Source of the DNA: Streptomyces koelreuteriae
Lineage (GTDB): Bacteria; Actinomycetota; Actinomycetes; Streptomycetales; Streptomycetaceae
Length of the DNA: 64,000 bases
Assembly: GCF_018604545.1 (NCBI RefSeq)
Contig: NZ_CP075896.1
Coordinates: 5,766,001 to 5,830,000 of the forward strand
Reading direction: 5' to 3'
Part shown: in pieces, positions 26,834 to 35,759 of the stretch
Position numbering within the stretch: position 1 is the first letter of the stretch
How the letters are laid out: the number at the start of each line of letters is the position of its first letter
Made by a program: the position numbers and the translations under genes
The notes under the pieces: model-generated
Seen by the model: only the letters and a program-made list of their open reading frames with translations
Databases searched by the model: none
What the model was told of the DNA's origin: nothing

Positions 26834-28321
26834 TCACGCCGGCAGCGCCGGTGCCTCCCGTCTCGGCCTCCTGGAGCGGTCGCCGCCCGGACCGGGCCCC
26901 TCGGCCGGCGGGCGTACGGACGGCAGCCGGATCACCACGTCCAGGCCACCCGTCGCCGCCGCGTGCAGGGTCGCCTCGCCGCCGCTGGCGTGGGCGAGCC
27001 GCTGCACCAGGGCGAGACCGAGCCCCGTACCGCCCTTCGGAGCGCCCGGCGCGCGCCAGAAGCGGTCGAAGGCGCGGGCGCGCTGCTCCTCCGTCATGCC
27101 CGGGCCCTCATCGGTGACATGCAGGTCGACCCAGCGGGGGCGGCTGTCCCGCAGGGCCCGGCGGGAGGGGGCCTGCAGACGCAGCTCGATGGTGACGGTG
27201 CTGCCGGACGGGGACGCCCGCAGCGCGTTGGAGAGCAGGTTGTCCATGATCTGCTCCACCGCTCCCGGCACCGCGAGGACCGGGCCCACGCTCCCCGCGA
27301 AGAGCACGAGGGAGACGTCCTCCCGCGCGAACAGGGGCTGCCAGGTGCGGTGCCGTTCCGTGCAGAGCGCGCCCAGGTCGACGGCGGCGGGGATGGCCGC
27401 GTGCTCCTCCAGCCGGGCCATCGCCAGCAGGTGCTCGACCATCCGGGCGAGCCGGTCCGTCTCCGTGAGGGCGGCGGTGAGGCTGCCCCGGGCCCGGGCG
27501 GCGATGTCCGGCTCCAGGTTCTCCAGACGCAGCCGCAGCGCCGCCAGCGGCGTCTTCAGCTGATGCGACGCCTCGCCCGCGAACGCCCGCTGGGAGGCCA
27601 GCAGATGCGCGAACCGGGCCGCGGTGTGGTTGAACGCCGCGGCCAGACTCCGCACTTCCGGCGGGCCCTTCGTGATCGTCACCGGGGTGAACCGGCCACC
27701 GCCCTCGGCCAACTCGTGCGTCGCCAGCTCCAGTTCGCGGATGGGGCGCCCCATCCAGCGGGCGAAGGCGAAACCGACCAGGGTGACCGCCGTCAGCACG
27801 GCGAAACCGCCCAGGGCGAGCAGCAGCCACACATGGTGGACGCGCTCGTGCACCATGCGCGTGGGCACCGTCAGCCACACCGCGCCCACCGGCCGCGCCT
27901 CCTGGCCGACCGGCGCCGCCACCGACAGATACTCGACGCCGCCGATGGTGGAGGTGCGGACGTCCACCGTCGAGGTGCCTCGCAAGGCTGCCGCGATGCC
28001 CGGCCGAGCGGCCAGATTGCCGGACATCGCGGGGTCCCTGGGGTGGGAGGTGGCGAGTGAGGCGCCCGAGGCGTCGACGATCACCACCTTCCCGCCGATG
28101 CGCTGCGCGCAGTGCGTCACCCGCGCGGGCAGGTCCCGCTCGCCCCGGCCCTCCGCGAGGGACAGCGCCGCGTACGCGGAGACCGACTCGGCCTCGTCCT
28201 TCGCCGCGTTGACCACCCGCTCCCGCTCGCCGCGCGAGTAGACGAAGCCCAGCGGGATCTCCAGGCAGAGCAGCACCAGCGCGGCGAGGCTGAGGTAGCT
28301 GAGCAGCAGCCGGCGAGTCAC
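26834..28321 (-). CDS. Sensor histidine kinase
   Basis: A 495-residue membrane kinase. Helix 1 lies at about 7-29 (LLSYLSLAALVLLCLEIPLGFVY), an extracytoplasmic sensor domain at 30-163, and helix 2 at 164-188, followed by HAMP. The dimerisation box with His253 reads GEASHQLKTPLAAL, and the ATPase boxes are MDNLLSNALRA, DEGPGMTEEQ and GGTGLGLALVQRL. The C-terminus is a basic and Pro-rich tail. Its GTG start overlaps the response-regulator stop (GTGA), so both are made together. The signal is unknown. Confidence 0.92.
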   Translation of the reverse strand: MTRRLLLSYLSLAALVLLCLEIPLGFVYSRGERERVVNAAKDEAESVSAYAALSLAEGRGERDLPARVTHCAQRIGGKVVIVDASGASLATSHPRDPAMSGNLAARPGIAAALRGTSTVDVRTSTIGGVEYLSVAAPVGQEARPVGAVWLTVPTRMVHERVHHVWLLLALGGFAVLTAVTLVGFAFARWMGRPIRELELATHELAEGGGRFTPVTITKGPPEVRSLAAAFNHTAARFAHLLASQRAFAGEASHQLKTPLAALRLRLENLEPDIAARARGSLTAALTETDRLARMVEHLLAMARLEEHAAIPAAVDLGALCTERHRTWQPLFAREDVSLVLFAGSVGPVLAVPGAVEQIMDNLLSNALRASPSGSTVTIELRLQAPSRRALRDSRPRWVDLHVTDEGPGMTEEQRARAFDRFWRAPGAPKGGTGLGLALVQRLAHASGGEATLHAAATGGLDVVIRLPSVRPPAEGPGPGGDRSRRPRREAPALPA

Positions 28322-29172
28322 GGAGAGGCCACCCGCGCGGCGCCCGGCCCGGTGTGCACGGACAGCCGGAAGCCGACGCCCCGCAGGGTCCGGATCCACG
28401 CCGGGTGCCCCAACTTGCGCCGCAGCGCGGCCACATGGACGTCCAGCGTCTTGGTCGGGCCGTCGTAGTGCGGGTCCCAGACGCGGTCCAGGATCTGCTG
28501 GCGCGAGTAGACCGCGCCCGGGTCCTCGCTGAGGAGCGCCAGCAGGTCGAACTCCTTGGGGGTGAGCAGGACGGGCGCCTCGCCGACCCAGACCTGACGG
28601 GTACGGCGGTCCACCACGAGCGGGCCCGGGTCGTGCGGGGGGTCGGGGGCGGGGTCGTACGAGGCCGCGGGGGCTTCGTAGGACATGGGTGAGGCCGGTT
28701 CGTACGGGGGTGGGCTTGTGGGGGTGGGGTCGTACGCGGGCTGGGGCTGTTGCTGGGGCTGCGTATCAGGGGTGCCCGGTGGTGCGGCCGGTGCCTCGGG
28801 GAACGCCTGGTGGGTGCGTTGCGTGCGCCGGGTCACCGCGCGGACCCGGGCCACCAGCTCTCGTACGCTGAAAGGTTTCGCCAGGTAGTCGTCGGCGCCC
28901 AGTTCCAGGCCCAGTACGCGGTCGGCCTCCTCGCCGCGGGCGCTGAGGATGACGATGGGGACGTCCGAGACCTGCCGGATGCCCCGGCAGACGTCGATGC
29001 CGTCCATGTCGGGCAGTCCCAGGTCGAGCAGGACGACGTCGTTGTACGGGCCTCTCAGCCCGTCCGTGCCCGTGGCGACGTGATCGACCGTCAGTCCGAA
29101 GTGGCCGAGCCCCTCGGTGAGCGGCTCGGCGATCGTCTCGTCGTCCTCGATGAGCAGCACTCGTATGCCCAT
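28318..29172 (-). CDS. OmpR/PhoB-type response regulator with long proline-rich linker
   Basis: A 284-residue regulator. The receiver domain spans 1-115, with phosphoacceptor Asp50 (VVLLDLGLPD), the acidic pair at 10-11 and Lys99 (YLAKPFS). The DNA-binding winged helix spans about 185-272 (VLLTPKEFDLLALL, then KTLDVHVAALRRKLG and RTLRGVGFRL). Between them lies a linker of about 65 residues (118-183) rich in Pro, Gln, Tyr and Ala, with repeats such as YDPTPTSPPPYEPASPMSYE; linkers in this family are usually far shorter. ATG is chosen after a GGAGAG/AGGAC region. It is cotranscribed with the kinase. Confidence 0.92.
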   Translation of the reverse strand: MGIRVLLIEDDETIAEPLTEGLGHFGLTVDHVATGTDGLRGPYNDVVLLDLGLPDMDGIDVCRGIRQVSDVPIVILSARGEEADRVLGLELGADDYLAKPFSVRELVARVRAVTRRTQRTHQAFPEAPAAPPGTPDTQPQQQPQPAYDPTPTSPPPYEPASPMSYEAPAASYDPAPDPPHDPGPLVVDRRTRQVWVGEAPVLLTPKEFDLLALLSEDPGAVYSRQQILDRVWDPHYDGPTKTLDVHVAALRRKLGHPAWIRTLRGVGFRLSVHTGPGAARVASP

Positions 29173-29389
29173 ACGTCCTGTCTCTCCGTGAGCCGGCATG
29201 AATCCGGGCAGCGTGAATTCGCATTCTCTGCCCTGGAGTTCACACGCTACAAGACGACCGTTCGTCTGTATATGCGGGACAAAGAATGTTCAATTCCTGT
29301 CCGGGGGCTGGAGTTCGCTTAACCTTCCTCTGTAGGTCGGCCGTCTACGGTGGGGTGCAGAGAAAGAAACCCCAGCTCAGGAGGCGGCA

Positions 29390-29995
29390 TTGAAGACACT
29401 TCTCGATCGGGCCCGTACGTTCAGGACGCGCGTCGATTTCGACAGCGGCGAATACCGGAAACTGGCCGAAGGGCAATATCCGGAGGTGTTGTTCATCACC
29501 TGCTCGGATTCTCGGGTCATACCCGCGCTGATCACCGGCGCGCGCCCTGGTGAGATATTCGAGCTGCGCAACGCGGGCAATATCGTGCCGCCTTACGGGC
29601 GGCCCGGGGCCTCCGGCGAGGCGGCCACCATCGAGTACGCACTGGAGGTGCTCGGGGTTCAGGACATCGTGGTGTGCGGTCACTCACACTGCGGTGCGAT
29701 GGGCGCGCTGAAGTCCGGCGACGACCTGTCCGGGCTGCCCGGCGTCGACGCCTGGCTCCGCATCGCCCGCCCGGAGCTGACCTCCGTACTGGAGACCGCC
29801 CCGGACGACCCGTCCCTGCCGGAGGTGTCCCAGGGCAACGTCGCCAACCAGCTCAGCGCGCTGCGGAGTTACCCGGTCGTACGGCAACGCCTCGACTCGG
29901 GCCGGCTGCGGCTGCACGGCTGGTACTACGAGGTCGACACCGGGTTCGTGTACGAACGCGGCGACGACGGCATGTTCCGGGTGCATGCCGCGTGA
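29390..29995 (+). CDS. Beta-class carbonic anhydrase
   Basis: A 201-residue zinc enzyme that interconverts CO2 and bicarbonate. Ligand and catalytic residues are visible: Cys38, Asp40 and Arg42 in FITCSDSRV, and His98 and Cys101 in CGHSHCGAMGAL. The length is normal. It starts with a rare TTG directly behind a strong AGGAGG, which supports this start. The coding region of the SulP transporter lies directly downstream, and an in-frame GTG of that frame overlaps this stop. The pair suggests bicarbonate uptake coupled to hydration. Confidence 0.92.
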   Translation: MKTLLDRARTFRTRVDFDSGEYRKLAEGQYPEVLFITCSDSRVIPALITGARPGEIFELRNAGNIVPPYGRPGASGEAATIEYALEVLGVQDIVVCGHSHCGAMGALKSGDDLSGLPGVDAWLRIARPELTSVLETAPDDPSLPEVSQGNVANQLSALRSYPVVRQRLDSGRLRLHGWYYEVDTGFVYERGDDGMFRVHAA

Positions 29996-30084
29996 GCGGG
30001 GCACATGCGCGGGGCCGGGGTGCCGCCGCACGGGGTGCTGCCGCACGGGGTGGCCGGGGGGCCGACCCGGGGGCGGGGGGAGGC

Positions 30085-32769
30085 ATGGCGGACCCGGGAG
30101 CGGCCGGGGTCGAGGGGGGTGTCTCGGACTGGGGGGCGAATGGTTCGGGGCAGGACACGGGGGGTTGGCGGTCGGCGGGGTCCGGGGGGAGCGTCGCTGA
30201 CTGGGGGGCGGGCGGTTCGACGGGGGGTGCTGAGGGCTGGGGGGCGAGCGGTCCCGGGGAGGGGACGGGGAGTTGGGGGTCGGTCGGGTCTTCCGAGGGC
30301 GTGGCTGATTGGGGGGCCGACGGTCGTTCGGAGGGTGGCACCGGCTGGCGGGACGAGGGTCGATCGGAGGGTGGGATCGGCAGGGGGGCGAGCGGTCTGG
30401 CGGCGGGGGGTGCTGCGGACTGGGGGCCGGGCAGTCCCGGGGAGGGCACGGGGAGTTGGGGGTCGGTCGGGTCTTCGGAGGGCGTCGCTGATTGGGGGGC
30501 CGACGGTCGTTCGGAGGGTGGCACGGGCTGGGGGGCGGGTGGTCACGGGGAGGGCACCGGGCGTTGGGGGGCGGCCGGGGCTTCGGGTGCTGTCGCCGAC
30601 TGGGGGGCGGGCGGTCGTTCCGAGGGGGGAGGCGACTGGCGGTCGGGTGGCTCCGGAGGGGGTGACTGGCGGTCCGGTGGCTCCGGAGGGGGTGTCGAGG
30701 GCTGGCGCGACGGTGCGCTGGGCGGGCCTTCGGGAGGCGCTGCGGGGGAGCCCGGGGGCCGTCCGGGGGGTGGCTCTGCCGGAGGCCCGCTGGGGGGCGG
30801 TCCTGTCGGAGGCCCGGCATCGGGTGGTCTCGGCGCAGGCCCGGCAGGGCGCGGTCCTGGTGTAGGACCGGGGGCCGGTGAGCCTCCCGGCGGACCGGCA
30901 TTACACGGTTCCGCCGCAGGCCTGGCTGGGGGCGGTCCCGGCGTAGGCACGGCGGGGCGCGGTCCCGCCGCAGGACCGGCAGGCGACGGCCGGGGCGGCT
31001 CTGTCGGAGGCGGCCCGGCAGGGCGTGTCGGAGAAGGTGGGCTGGGTGGGCTCGTGCGGATGGTGACCGGGGGCGCGAAGGGGATGGGTGGCAAGGCCGG
31101 GGCCAAGGCCGACCTCGTCACCGACATCACCGCCTCGCTGGTCGTCTTCCTCGTCGCGCTGCCGCTGTGCATCGGCGTGGCCGTCGCCTCGGGTGTTCCG
31201 GCCGAGCTCGGGATCATCTCCGGGGTGATCGGCGGCCTGGTCGTCGGCGCGGTCAAGGGCAGTACGCTCCAGGTCAGCGGGCCTGCCGCCGGGCTCGCCG
31301 CGCTCGTGGCGGACACCGTCGCCGATGTCGGCGTGGCCATGCTCGGCGTGATCGTGCTGTTCGCCGGCCTGCTGCAGATCGTCCTCGGACTGGTGAAACT
31401 GGGCCGGATGTTCCAGGCCACCTCGGTCGCCGTCGTCCAGGGCATGCTGGCCGGCATCGGCGTGCCGCTGATGTTCAGCCAGGCCTATCCCATGGCCGAC
31501 GCCAAGGCACCCGGCACCGCGATCGAGAACATGGCCGGCATCCCCGGGCTGCTGGCCGGCATCCTGACGAACCCGCAGGCCATGATCGCCACCCTGCTCG
31601 GCATCCTCACGATCGTGCTCAGCTTCGTGTGGAAGAAGGTGCCCGGCCCGGCCGGGAAGATCCCGGCCGCACTGGTCGCCGTCGGCATCGGCGTGGTCGT
31701 CGCCGCGCTGCCCGGCGTGGACGTGAAGACGCTCCAGGTGGGCAACCTGCTCGCGTCCGTGAACCTGCCGGGCGCGGAGCAGTTCGGCGCGCTCACCGAC
31801 GGCGCGATCATCACCGCCATCCTCACCTTCACGGTCATCGCGTCCGCCGAGAGCCTGTTCACGGCCGCCGCCGTGGACCGGATGCACAGCGGCCCGCGCA
31901 CCCGCTACAACACCGAGCTGGTCGCCCAGGGCGTCGGCAACACCGTCGCGGGCGTCCTCGGCGCACTCCCCATCACCGCGGTCGTGGCGCGCAGTTCGGC
32001 GAACGTCCAGGCCGGGGCCAAGACCCGGCTCTCCCGCACGCTGCACGGCCTGTGGCTGCTCGCGTTCGCGCTGCTGCTGCCGCAGGTGCTCGCGCTGATC
32101 CCGATCTCCGTGCTCGCCGGTGTCCTCGTGCACAGCGGCTGGAAGCTGTTCGCGCCCGCCGAGTTCCCGAAGATGTGGCGCCAGGACCGGGGCGAGTTCG
32201 CGGTGATGACGCTGACCACGCTGGTCATCGTGGCGACCGCGCTGCTGGAAGGCGTGCTGTTCGGCGTCGCCGCGGGCATCGTGCTGGCCGCGCTGCGCAT
32301 GTCGCAGACCGTGATCCGCCAGCACATGGAGGAGGACACGGCCAAGGTCGTGATGGCCGGCAACGCCACGTTCCTGCGCCTGCCGAAGGTGATCGAGGCG
32401 CTGGAGGCGGCCGCCGCGTCCGGGAAGCCGCGGATCCGGCTCGACCTGACCGGCGTGACCCACCTGGACCACGCCTGCCGCAACCAGGTCGAGGAGTTCA
32501 CCGCCCAGCAGCGGGGACTGGGTCTCCGGGTGGAACTCCTGATGCCCGGGGAGGCCAAGCAGGCCGAACCGGCCGGGTCCCGTACCGCCGCGTCCGCGGG
32601 GGAGGCCCCGGGCTCGGCGCCGCTGCCCAGGCGCCCGGTCGCCGGAATGGAGGAGGAGCCGGCCGGGGCGGGGGAGCCGGCGCCCTGGCCCACCGCCGAC
32701 GCCGAGTGGTTCTACCTCGACACCCGGCCCCTCCCCGAAGAGCAGTCCCGCTCATCCCTCCTGGGATGA
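30085..32769 (+). CDS. SulP anion transporter with C-terminal STAS domain and long Gly/Trp-rich N-terminus
   Basis: The conserved part (from about 31060) is a SulP-family transporter with 10-12 membrane helices, starting DLVTDITASLVVFLVALPLCIGVAVASGVPAELG and including the SulP segments GSTLQVSGPAAGLAALV and AVDRMHSGPRTRYNTELVAQGVGN. A STAS domain (IRLDLTGVTHLDHACRNQVEEF) and an acidic tail follow. It may carry bicarbonate or sulfate; the upstream carbonic anhydrase favours bicarbonate. The frame is open for a further 325 codons upstream, encoding imperfect repeats such as VADWGADGRSEGGTGW. Differences between repeat copies fall on third positions of this frame, so the extension looks translated. 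Possible starts are this ATG, a GTG at 29992 overlapping the anhydrase stop, or an ATG at 31060 for the bare transporter. Confidence 0.75.
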   Translation: MADPGAAGVEGGVSDWGANGSGQDTGGWRSAGSGGSVADWGAGGSTGGAEGWGASGPGEGTGSWGSVGSSEGVADWGADGRSEGGTGWRDEGRSEGGIGRGASGLAAGGAADWGPGSPGEGTGSWGSVGSSEGVADWGADGRSEGGTGWGAGGHGEGTGRWGAAGASGAVADWGAGGRSEGGGDWRSGGSGGGDWRSGGSGGGVEGWRDGALGGPSGGAAGEPGGRPGGGSAGGPLGGGPVGGPASGGLGAGPAGRGPGVGPGAGEPPGGPALHGSAAGLAGGGPGVGTAGRGPAAGPAGDGRGGSVGGGPAGRVGEGGLGGLVRMVTGGAKGMGGKAGAKADLVTDITASLVVFLVALPLCIGVAVASGVPAELGIISGVIGGLVVGAVKGSTLQVSGPAAGLAALVADTVADVGVAMLGVIVLFAGLLQIVLGLVKLGRMFQATSVAVVQGMLAGIGVPLMFSQAYPMADAKAPGTAIENMAGIPGLLAGILTNPQAMIATLLGILTIVLSFVWKKVPGPAGKIPAALVAVGIGVVVAALPGVDVKTLQVGNLLASVNLPGAEQFGALTDGAIITAILTFTVIASAESLFTAAAVDRMHSGPRTRYNTELVAQGVGNTVAGVLGALPITAVVARSSANVQAGAKTRLSRTLHGLWLLAFALLLPQVLALIPISVLAGVLVHSGWKLFAPAEFPKMWRQDRGEFAVMTLTTLVIVATALLEGVLFGVAAGIVLAALRMSQTVIRQHMEEDTAKVVMAGNATFLRLPKVIEALEAAAASGKPRIRLDLTGVTHLDHACRNQVEEFTAQQRGLGLRVELLMPGEAKQAEPAGSRTAASAGEAPGSAPLPRRPVAGMEEEPAGAGEPAPWPTADAEWFYLDTRPLPEEQSRSSLLG
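30115..30720 (+). repeat. Degenerate internal repeats encoding the Gly/Ser/Trp-rich segment
   Basis: A G-rich stretch of imperfect direct repeats. Codons 30253-30348 and 30436-30531 match with only four differences, and a 30-bp unit at 30631 is repeated in tandem at 30661 with two. All six differences are third-position synonymous changes in the frame of the SulP gene. The complementary strand is C-rich and open but shows no gene features. Confidence 0.75.
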
Positions 32770-32790
32770 CCCCCACGCGGGACAAGCCGC

Positions 32791-32826
32791 GGTGGCGTGC
32801 ACGCAGGAGCGGGCGTGCACGCCACC
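32791..32826. terminator. Bidirectional hairpin terminator between SulP and the I36 gene
   Basis: GGTGGCGTGCACGC pairs perfectly with GCGTGCACGCCACC across an 8-base loop. It lies 21 bp after the transporter stop and 21 bp before the stop of the convergent gene. Confidence 0.85.
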
Positions 32827-32847
32827 GTGCGTGGATCCCCGGGCGCG

Positions 32848-33276
32848 TCAGCCGCAGCTGCCGCTGATCCACCGGTGGGAGCGGACCTTGTACGTACCGG
32901 CCAGGTTGCCGCCGTGCTGCTGCCGGGTGCAGCCGATCCGGTCGCTGTAGTCGGCGCCCCGGTAGTAGGCGACACCGGTGGAGCTGCTGGTGCCGGCGTT
33001 CCACACCGACTTCACGTTGGTCGTGGCGGCCCAGGAACACCTGATGGAGCCGCTCTGCCAGTCGGGGTCGGCCACGTCCCACGCGCACTTGCTGCCGGTG
33101 AAGTTGGCGCCGGTCCAGAAACAGATGTGCCCACTCGCGCAGTCCACCGCCGCGGGAGCGGCCGGAGCGGCCGAAGCGGAGGTCGGCACGGCCAGGGTCG
33201 TGATGGCGGCGGCGCTGACGGCGAGGACCGCGAACAGCGGTGTGGTGCGGGAGTTCCTGCGGACGGAAAGGCGCAT
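32848..33276 (-). CDS. Secreted peptidase-inhibitor family I36 protein
   Basis: A 142-residue protein with a signal peptide (LFAVLAVSAAAITTLAVPTSASA) and a small beta-gamma-crystallin-like domain of the I36 family (Streptomyces metalloprotease inhibitor type). The domain reads CASGHICFWTGANFTGSKCAWDVADPDWQSGSIRCSW, then RGADYSDRIGCTRQQHGGNLAG, with conserved Cys and aromatic residues. It is exported. The start ATG follows GAGGAG about 10 nt upstream. Inhibitor activity is known only for some members. Confidence 0.83.
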   Translation of the reverse strand: MRLSVRRNSRTTPLFAVLAVSAAAITTLAVPTSASAAPAAPAAVDCASGHICFWTGANFTGSKCAWDVADPDWQSGSIRCSWAATTNVKSVWNAGTSSSTGVAYYRGADYSDRIGCTRQQHGGNLAGTYKVRSHRWISGSCG

Positions 33277-33511
33277 GAGCCTGTTCTCCTCGAGGGGTCG
33301 GGGGTCCGGTCGTTCGGACGGCCCGACGCTGGCAAGGCACGCCTGGGTCCGGCAAGGACGGCGGGGCCGGCTGGGATGCCGGGACGGATGGGACGGCGCC
33401 TGACTGGCGCGTTCCGAAACCGTTGGGACGGCCATGGGATGCCTTTGGTGGCACAGTGGCGCCTGAGGCGCCCGACCAGCGCCCGTGGGGGTATCCGAGG
33501 GGGGAAACCCG

Positions 33512-34672
33512 ATGTCCGAATGCCCGGAAACGGAACGGTTCGCCGCGCTGCTGCGTGCGCTGAAGAGCCGGTCGGGCCTGAGTTACGAGGCCCTCGCCAA
33601 GAAATCCGGCCTGGCCGGTTCGACGCTGCACCGCTACTGCCGCGGCACATCGGTGCCCCAGGACTACGGCAGCGTCCACCGGCTGGCCACGGTCTGCGGC
33701 GCGACCCCGGAGGAACTCCGCACCCTGCACCGCCTGTGGGCCCTGGCGGACGCGGCGAGAACCACGGCGGCCGGTGCCGAGGAAGCGGAAGCGGAAGCAG
33801 TAGCGGTATCCGGGCAGGGCACAGGGCAGGAAGCGGAAGAAGAGGAGACGGAACAGGAAGCCGAGGCAGAGAGGGAGGGGGAAACGGTCCCAGACAACGC
33901 CGGGGAGCCCGACCCCGACCCCGAACCCGCCCCCACCCTCCGCCCCGACCCCCGCTCACGCAGGCACCGCCTCCGCACCTCCGTCGTCACCGCCGCCATC
34001 GTCGCGGCCCTCAGCGTCTCCGCCTGGGCGCTGTACGGCGCCCGGACGCCGTCCGGCAGCGGCGGCGCCGACGGACGCGGTTCCGGTGACGACCGGCCGT
34101 TGTTCTCGGCCAATTGCCCGCCCGTGATCGCCATGGGCGAGCACGACGAGTGCGTACGGGAGGTGCAGCGCCTGCTGCACGCCAAGGGCGCGGACATCGG
34201 CGTCGACGGCAGCTTCGGTCCGCAGACCCTGCGCCGTGTCACCGCCTTCCAGGTGCTGGCCGGGATCCAGCCGAACGGGGTCGTCGAGGAACCCACCAAG
34301 AAGGCGCTGTACGCCTCACGGGTCCGGATGAGTGTCTGGTCGCAGGAGAAGGTGCGGCAGCGGGTCCGGGAGGTGTTCCCCGAGGCGCCGGACAAGGCGG
34401 TGGCCATCGCCGACTGCCAGTCCTTCCTGGACCCGCTGCACATCCTGCCCAACACCAACGGCACCCGGAACTGGGGCCTGTTCCAGATCTCCGACGCCCG
34501 GCTGCGCGAACTGGGCGGGACGCCCCGTCAGGCCCTGGACCCGGAGTGGAACATCCAGGCGGCCCGACGGCTGTGGAGCGAGGACCGCGACTTCGGCGAC
34601 TGGCCGCACTGCGCCCGAGCCGCCGAAGCCACCCCGGCCGCCTCCCTCACAGCGACACCGACACCGCGTTGA
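33512..34672 (+). CDS. Membrane HTH protein with peptidoglycan-binding and lysozyme-like domains
   Basis: A 386-residue protein with an unusual order of parts: a cytoplasmic XRE-type helix-turn-helix (about 8-75; SGLSYEALAKKSGLAGSTLHRYCRGTSVP), an acidic Glu-rich linker (88-140), a membrane helix (157-176), a type 1 peptidoglycan-binding domain (about 200-268; CVREVQRLLHAKGADIGVDGSFGPQTLRRVTAFQ) and a lysozyme-like domain (about 275-368; IADCQSFLDPLH, then NTNGTRNWGLFQISDARL). At the position where transglycosylases carry the catalytic Glu after Cys (CES), this protein has Gln303 (CQS), so it may bind rather than cut the wall. The ATG follows GAGGGGGGAAA. Confidence 0.8.
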   Translation: MSECPETERFAALLRALKSRSGLSYEALAKKSGLAGSTLHRYCRGTSVPQDYGSVHRLATVCGATPEELRTLHRLWALADAARTTAAGAEEAEAEAVAVSGQGTGQEAEEEETEQEAEAEREGETVPDNAGEPDPDPEPAPTLRPDPRSRRHRLRTSVVTAAIVAALSVSAWALYGARTPSGSGGADGRGSGDDRPLFSANCPPVIAMGEHDECVREVQRLLHAKGADIGVDGSFGPQTLRRVTAFQVLAGIQPNGVVEEPTKKALYASRVRMSVWSQEKVRQRVREVFPEAPDKAVAIADCQSFLDPLHILPNTNGTRNWGLFQISDARLRELGGTPRQALDPEWNIQAARRLWSEDRDFGDWPHCARAAEATPAASLTATPTPR

Positions 34673-35603
34673 ACGTCGTCTGAGGCGTCTGCGGGCTGGT
34701 GAAGCGGGCGTTGACGAGATAGAGGCGGTCGCCGAACCGGGCGGCGGTGGTGGGCACGTCGAAACGGGGGTCGGTGATCGTCCGGCGCAGGGTGGCCGTC
34801 GTGGCGTCCCGGTCGAGGTCCCAGACGGTGATCTTGTTCTGGCGGTTCTGTACGACGTACAGGACGCGGCCGAGGCGCACCAGACCGTCGCCGCCCGTCA
34901 CGTCGGTCCCGCCCACCAGCGCGACCTTGGTGGCGTGACCGGTCCGGATGTCCACCCGGTACAACTGGCCCGCGTTGACGACGATCAGGCCGCGTCCGTC
35001 GGGGGTGGCGACCAGGCCGTTGGCGCTGTTGGTCCCGGCCGGTGCCTGCACCCACTCGCCGGTGAGCGGAAGGGCGCGCACCTTGCCCGTGCGGCCGCGC
35101 GGGACGCCGTGGAGGACGGCGTCCCGGGAGTCGGTGAACCAGGCGCGGTCGCGGTGCAGGACGACGTCGTTGATGAAGGGCGCCGCGTTCGGGGTGAGCT
35201 GGTAGGTGGCCAGCAGCTCACCGTCGCGCGCGTCGAGGACCTTCGCCGTCCCGCCGGCGCCGCCCGCCACGTACAGCAGGCCGTCGCGGTCCAGCTTCAG
35301 ACCGATCGACGCGAGGCCGGCGGCGCCCCGGTGCAGGACGCCGCCCTCGCCGGTGCGCAGGTCGGTGCGGTAGATCGAGCCGTCGGCACGTGAACCCATG
35401 TACGCGTACGGCCTGCTGCCGATGGTGATCCCCTCGGGGAGCCACCCGTCGGGCAGCGGAAACTCGCTCGGCCAGGCCGAGGCCCGCGTCGAGGCCCCGG
35501 ACGAGGCCTGTGCCGAGACCGTGCCCGTACCGGCGACCGCGAGCGCGGCGACGGCCCCGCCGAGCACGGTCCGCCGGGACGGCTGGAAGTGGTTCCGAGT
35601 CAT
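34647..35603 (-). CDS. Tat-exported beta-propeller (SMP-30/gluconolactonase-like) protein
   Basis: A 318-residue protein with a twin-arginine signal (SRRTVLGGAVAALAVAGTGTVSA) and a six-bladed propeller pattern like superoxide-related/SMP-30 or YncE-type proteins. Repeated blade segments are GSIYRTDLRTGEGGVL, GLLYVAGGAGGTAKVLDARDGELLATY, NSANGLVATPDGRGLIVVNAGQLYRVD and VLYVVQNRQNKITVWDLD. It should act outside the membrane; the ligand is unknown. The start follows GGAGGC. Its 3' end overlaps the convergent HTH-lysozyme gene by 26 bp. Confidence 0.8.
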   Translation of the reverse strand: MTRNHFQPSRRTVLGGAVAALAVAGTGTVSAQASSGASTRASAWPSEFPLPDGWLPEGITIGSRPYAYMGSRADGSIYRTDLRTGEGGVLHRGAAGLASIGLKLDRDGLLYVAGGAGGTAKVLDARDGELLATYQLTPNAAPFINDVVLHRDRAWFTDSRDAVLHGVPRGRTGKVRALPLTGEWVQAPAGTNSANGLVATPDGRGLIVVNAGQLYRVDIRTGHATKVALVGGTDVTGGDGLVRLGRVLYVVQNRQNKITVWDLDRDATTATLRRTITDPRFDVPTTAARFGDRLYLVNARFTSPQTPQTTFNAVSVSL

Positions 35604-35759
35604 GATCGCGCCTCCGTGGGAGGGAAGGTGGGGGTGCGCCTCGATGTAACGCGACGTACCCCGTGCACCGCTCCCCGGTCGGCGAACTCGACAGGAACCC
35701 GACAGAAGCCGGACGCTCCTAGGTCGTGTCCGCAAAGTGGCGGCGTCGTTGGTTGGTTC

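Noticed and set aside
30005..30865. Arg/Gly-rich open frame in the second plus-strand frame of the repeat region
   Set aside because: Open only because of base composition; third-position variation fits the other frame, which continues into the SulP transporter.
29684..30901. Long proline-rich open frame on the minus strand opposite the repeats
   Set aside because: Repeat-copy differences are synonymous in the plus-strand frame, not in this one; there is no ribosome site or known domain.
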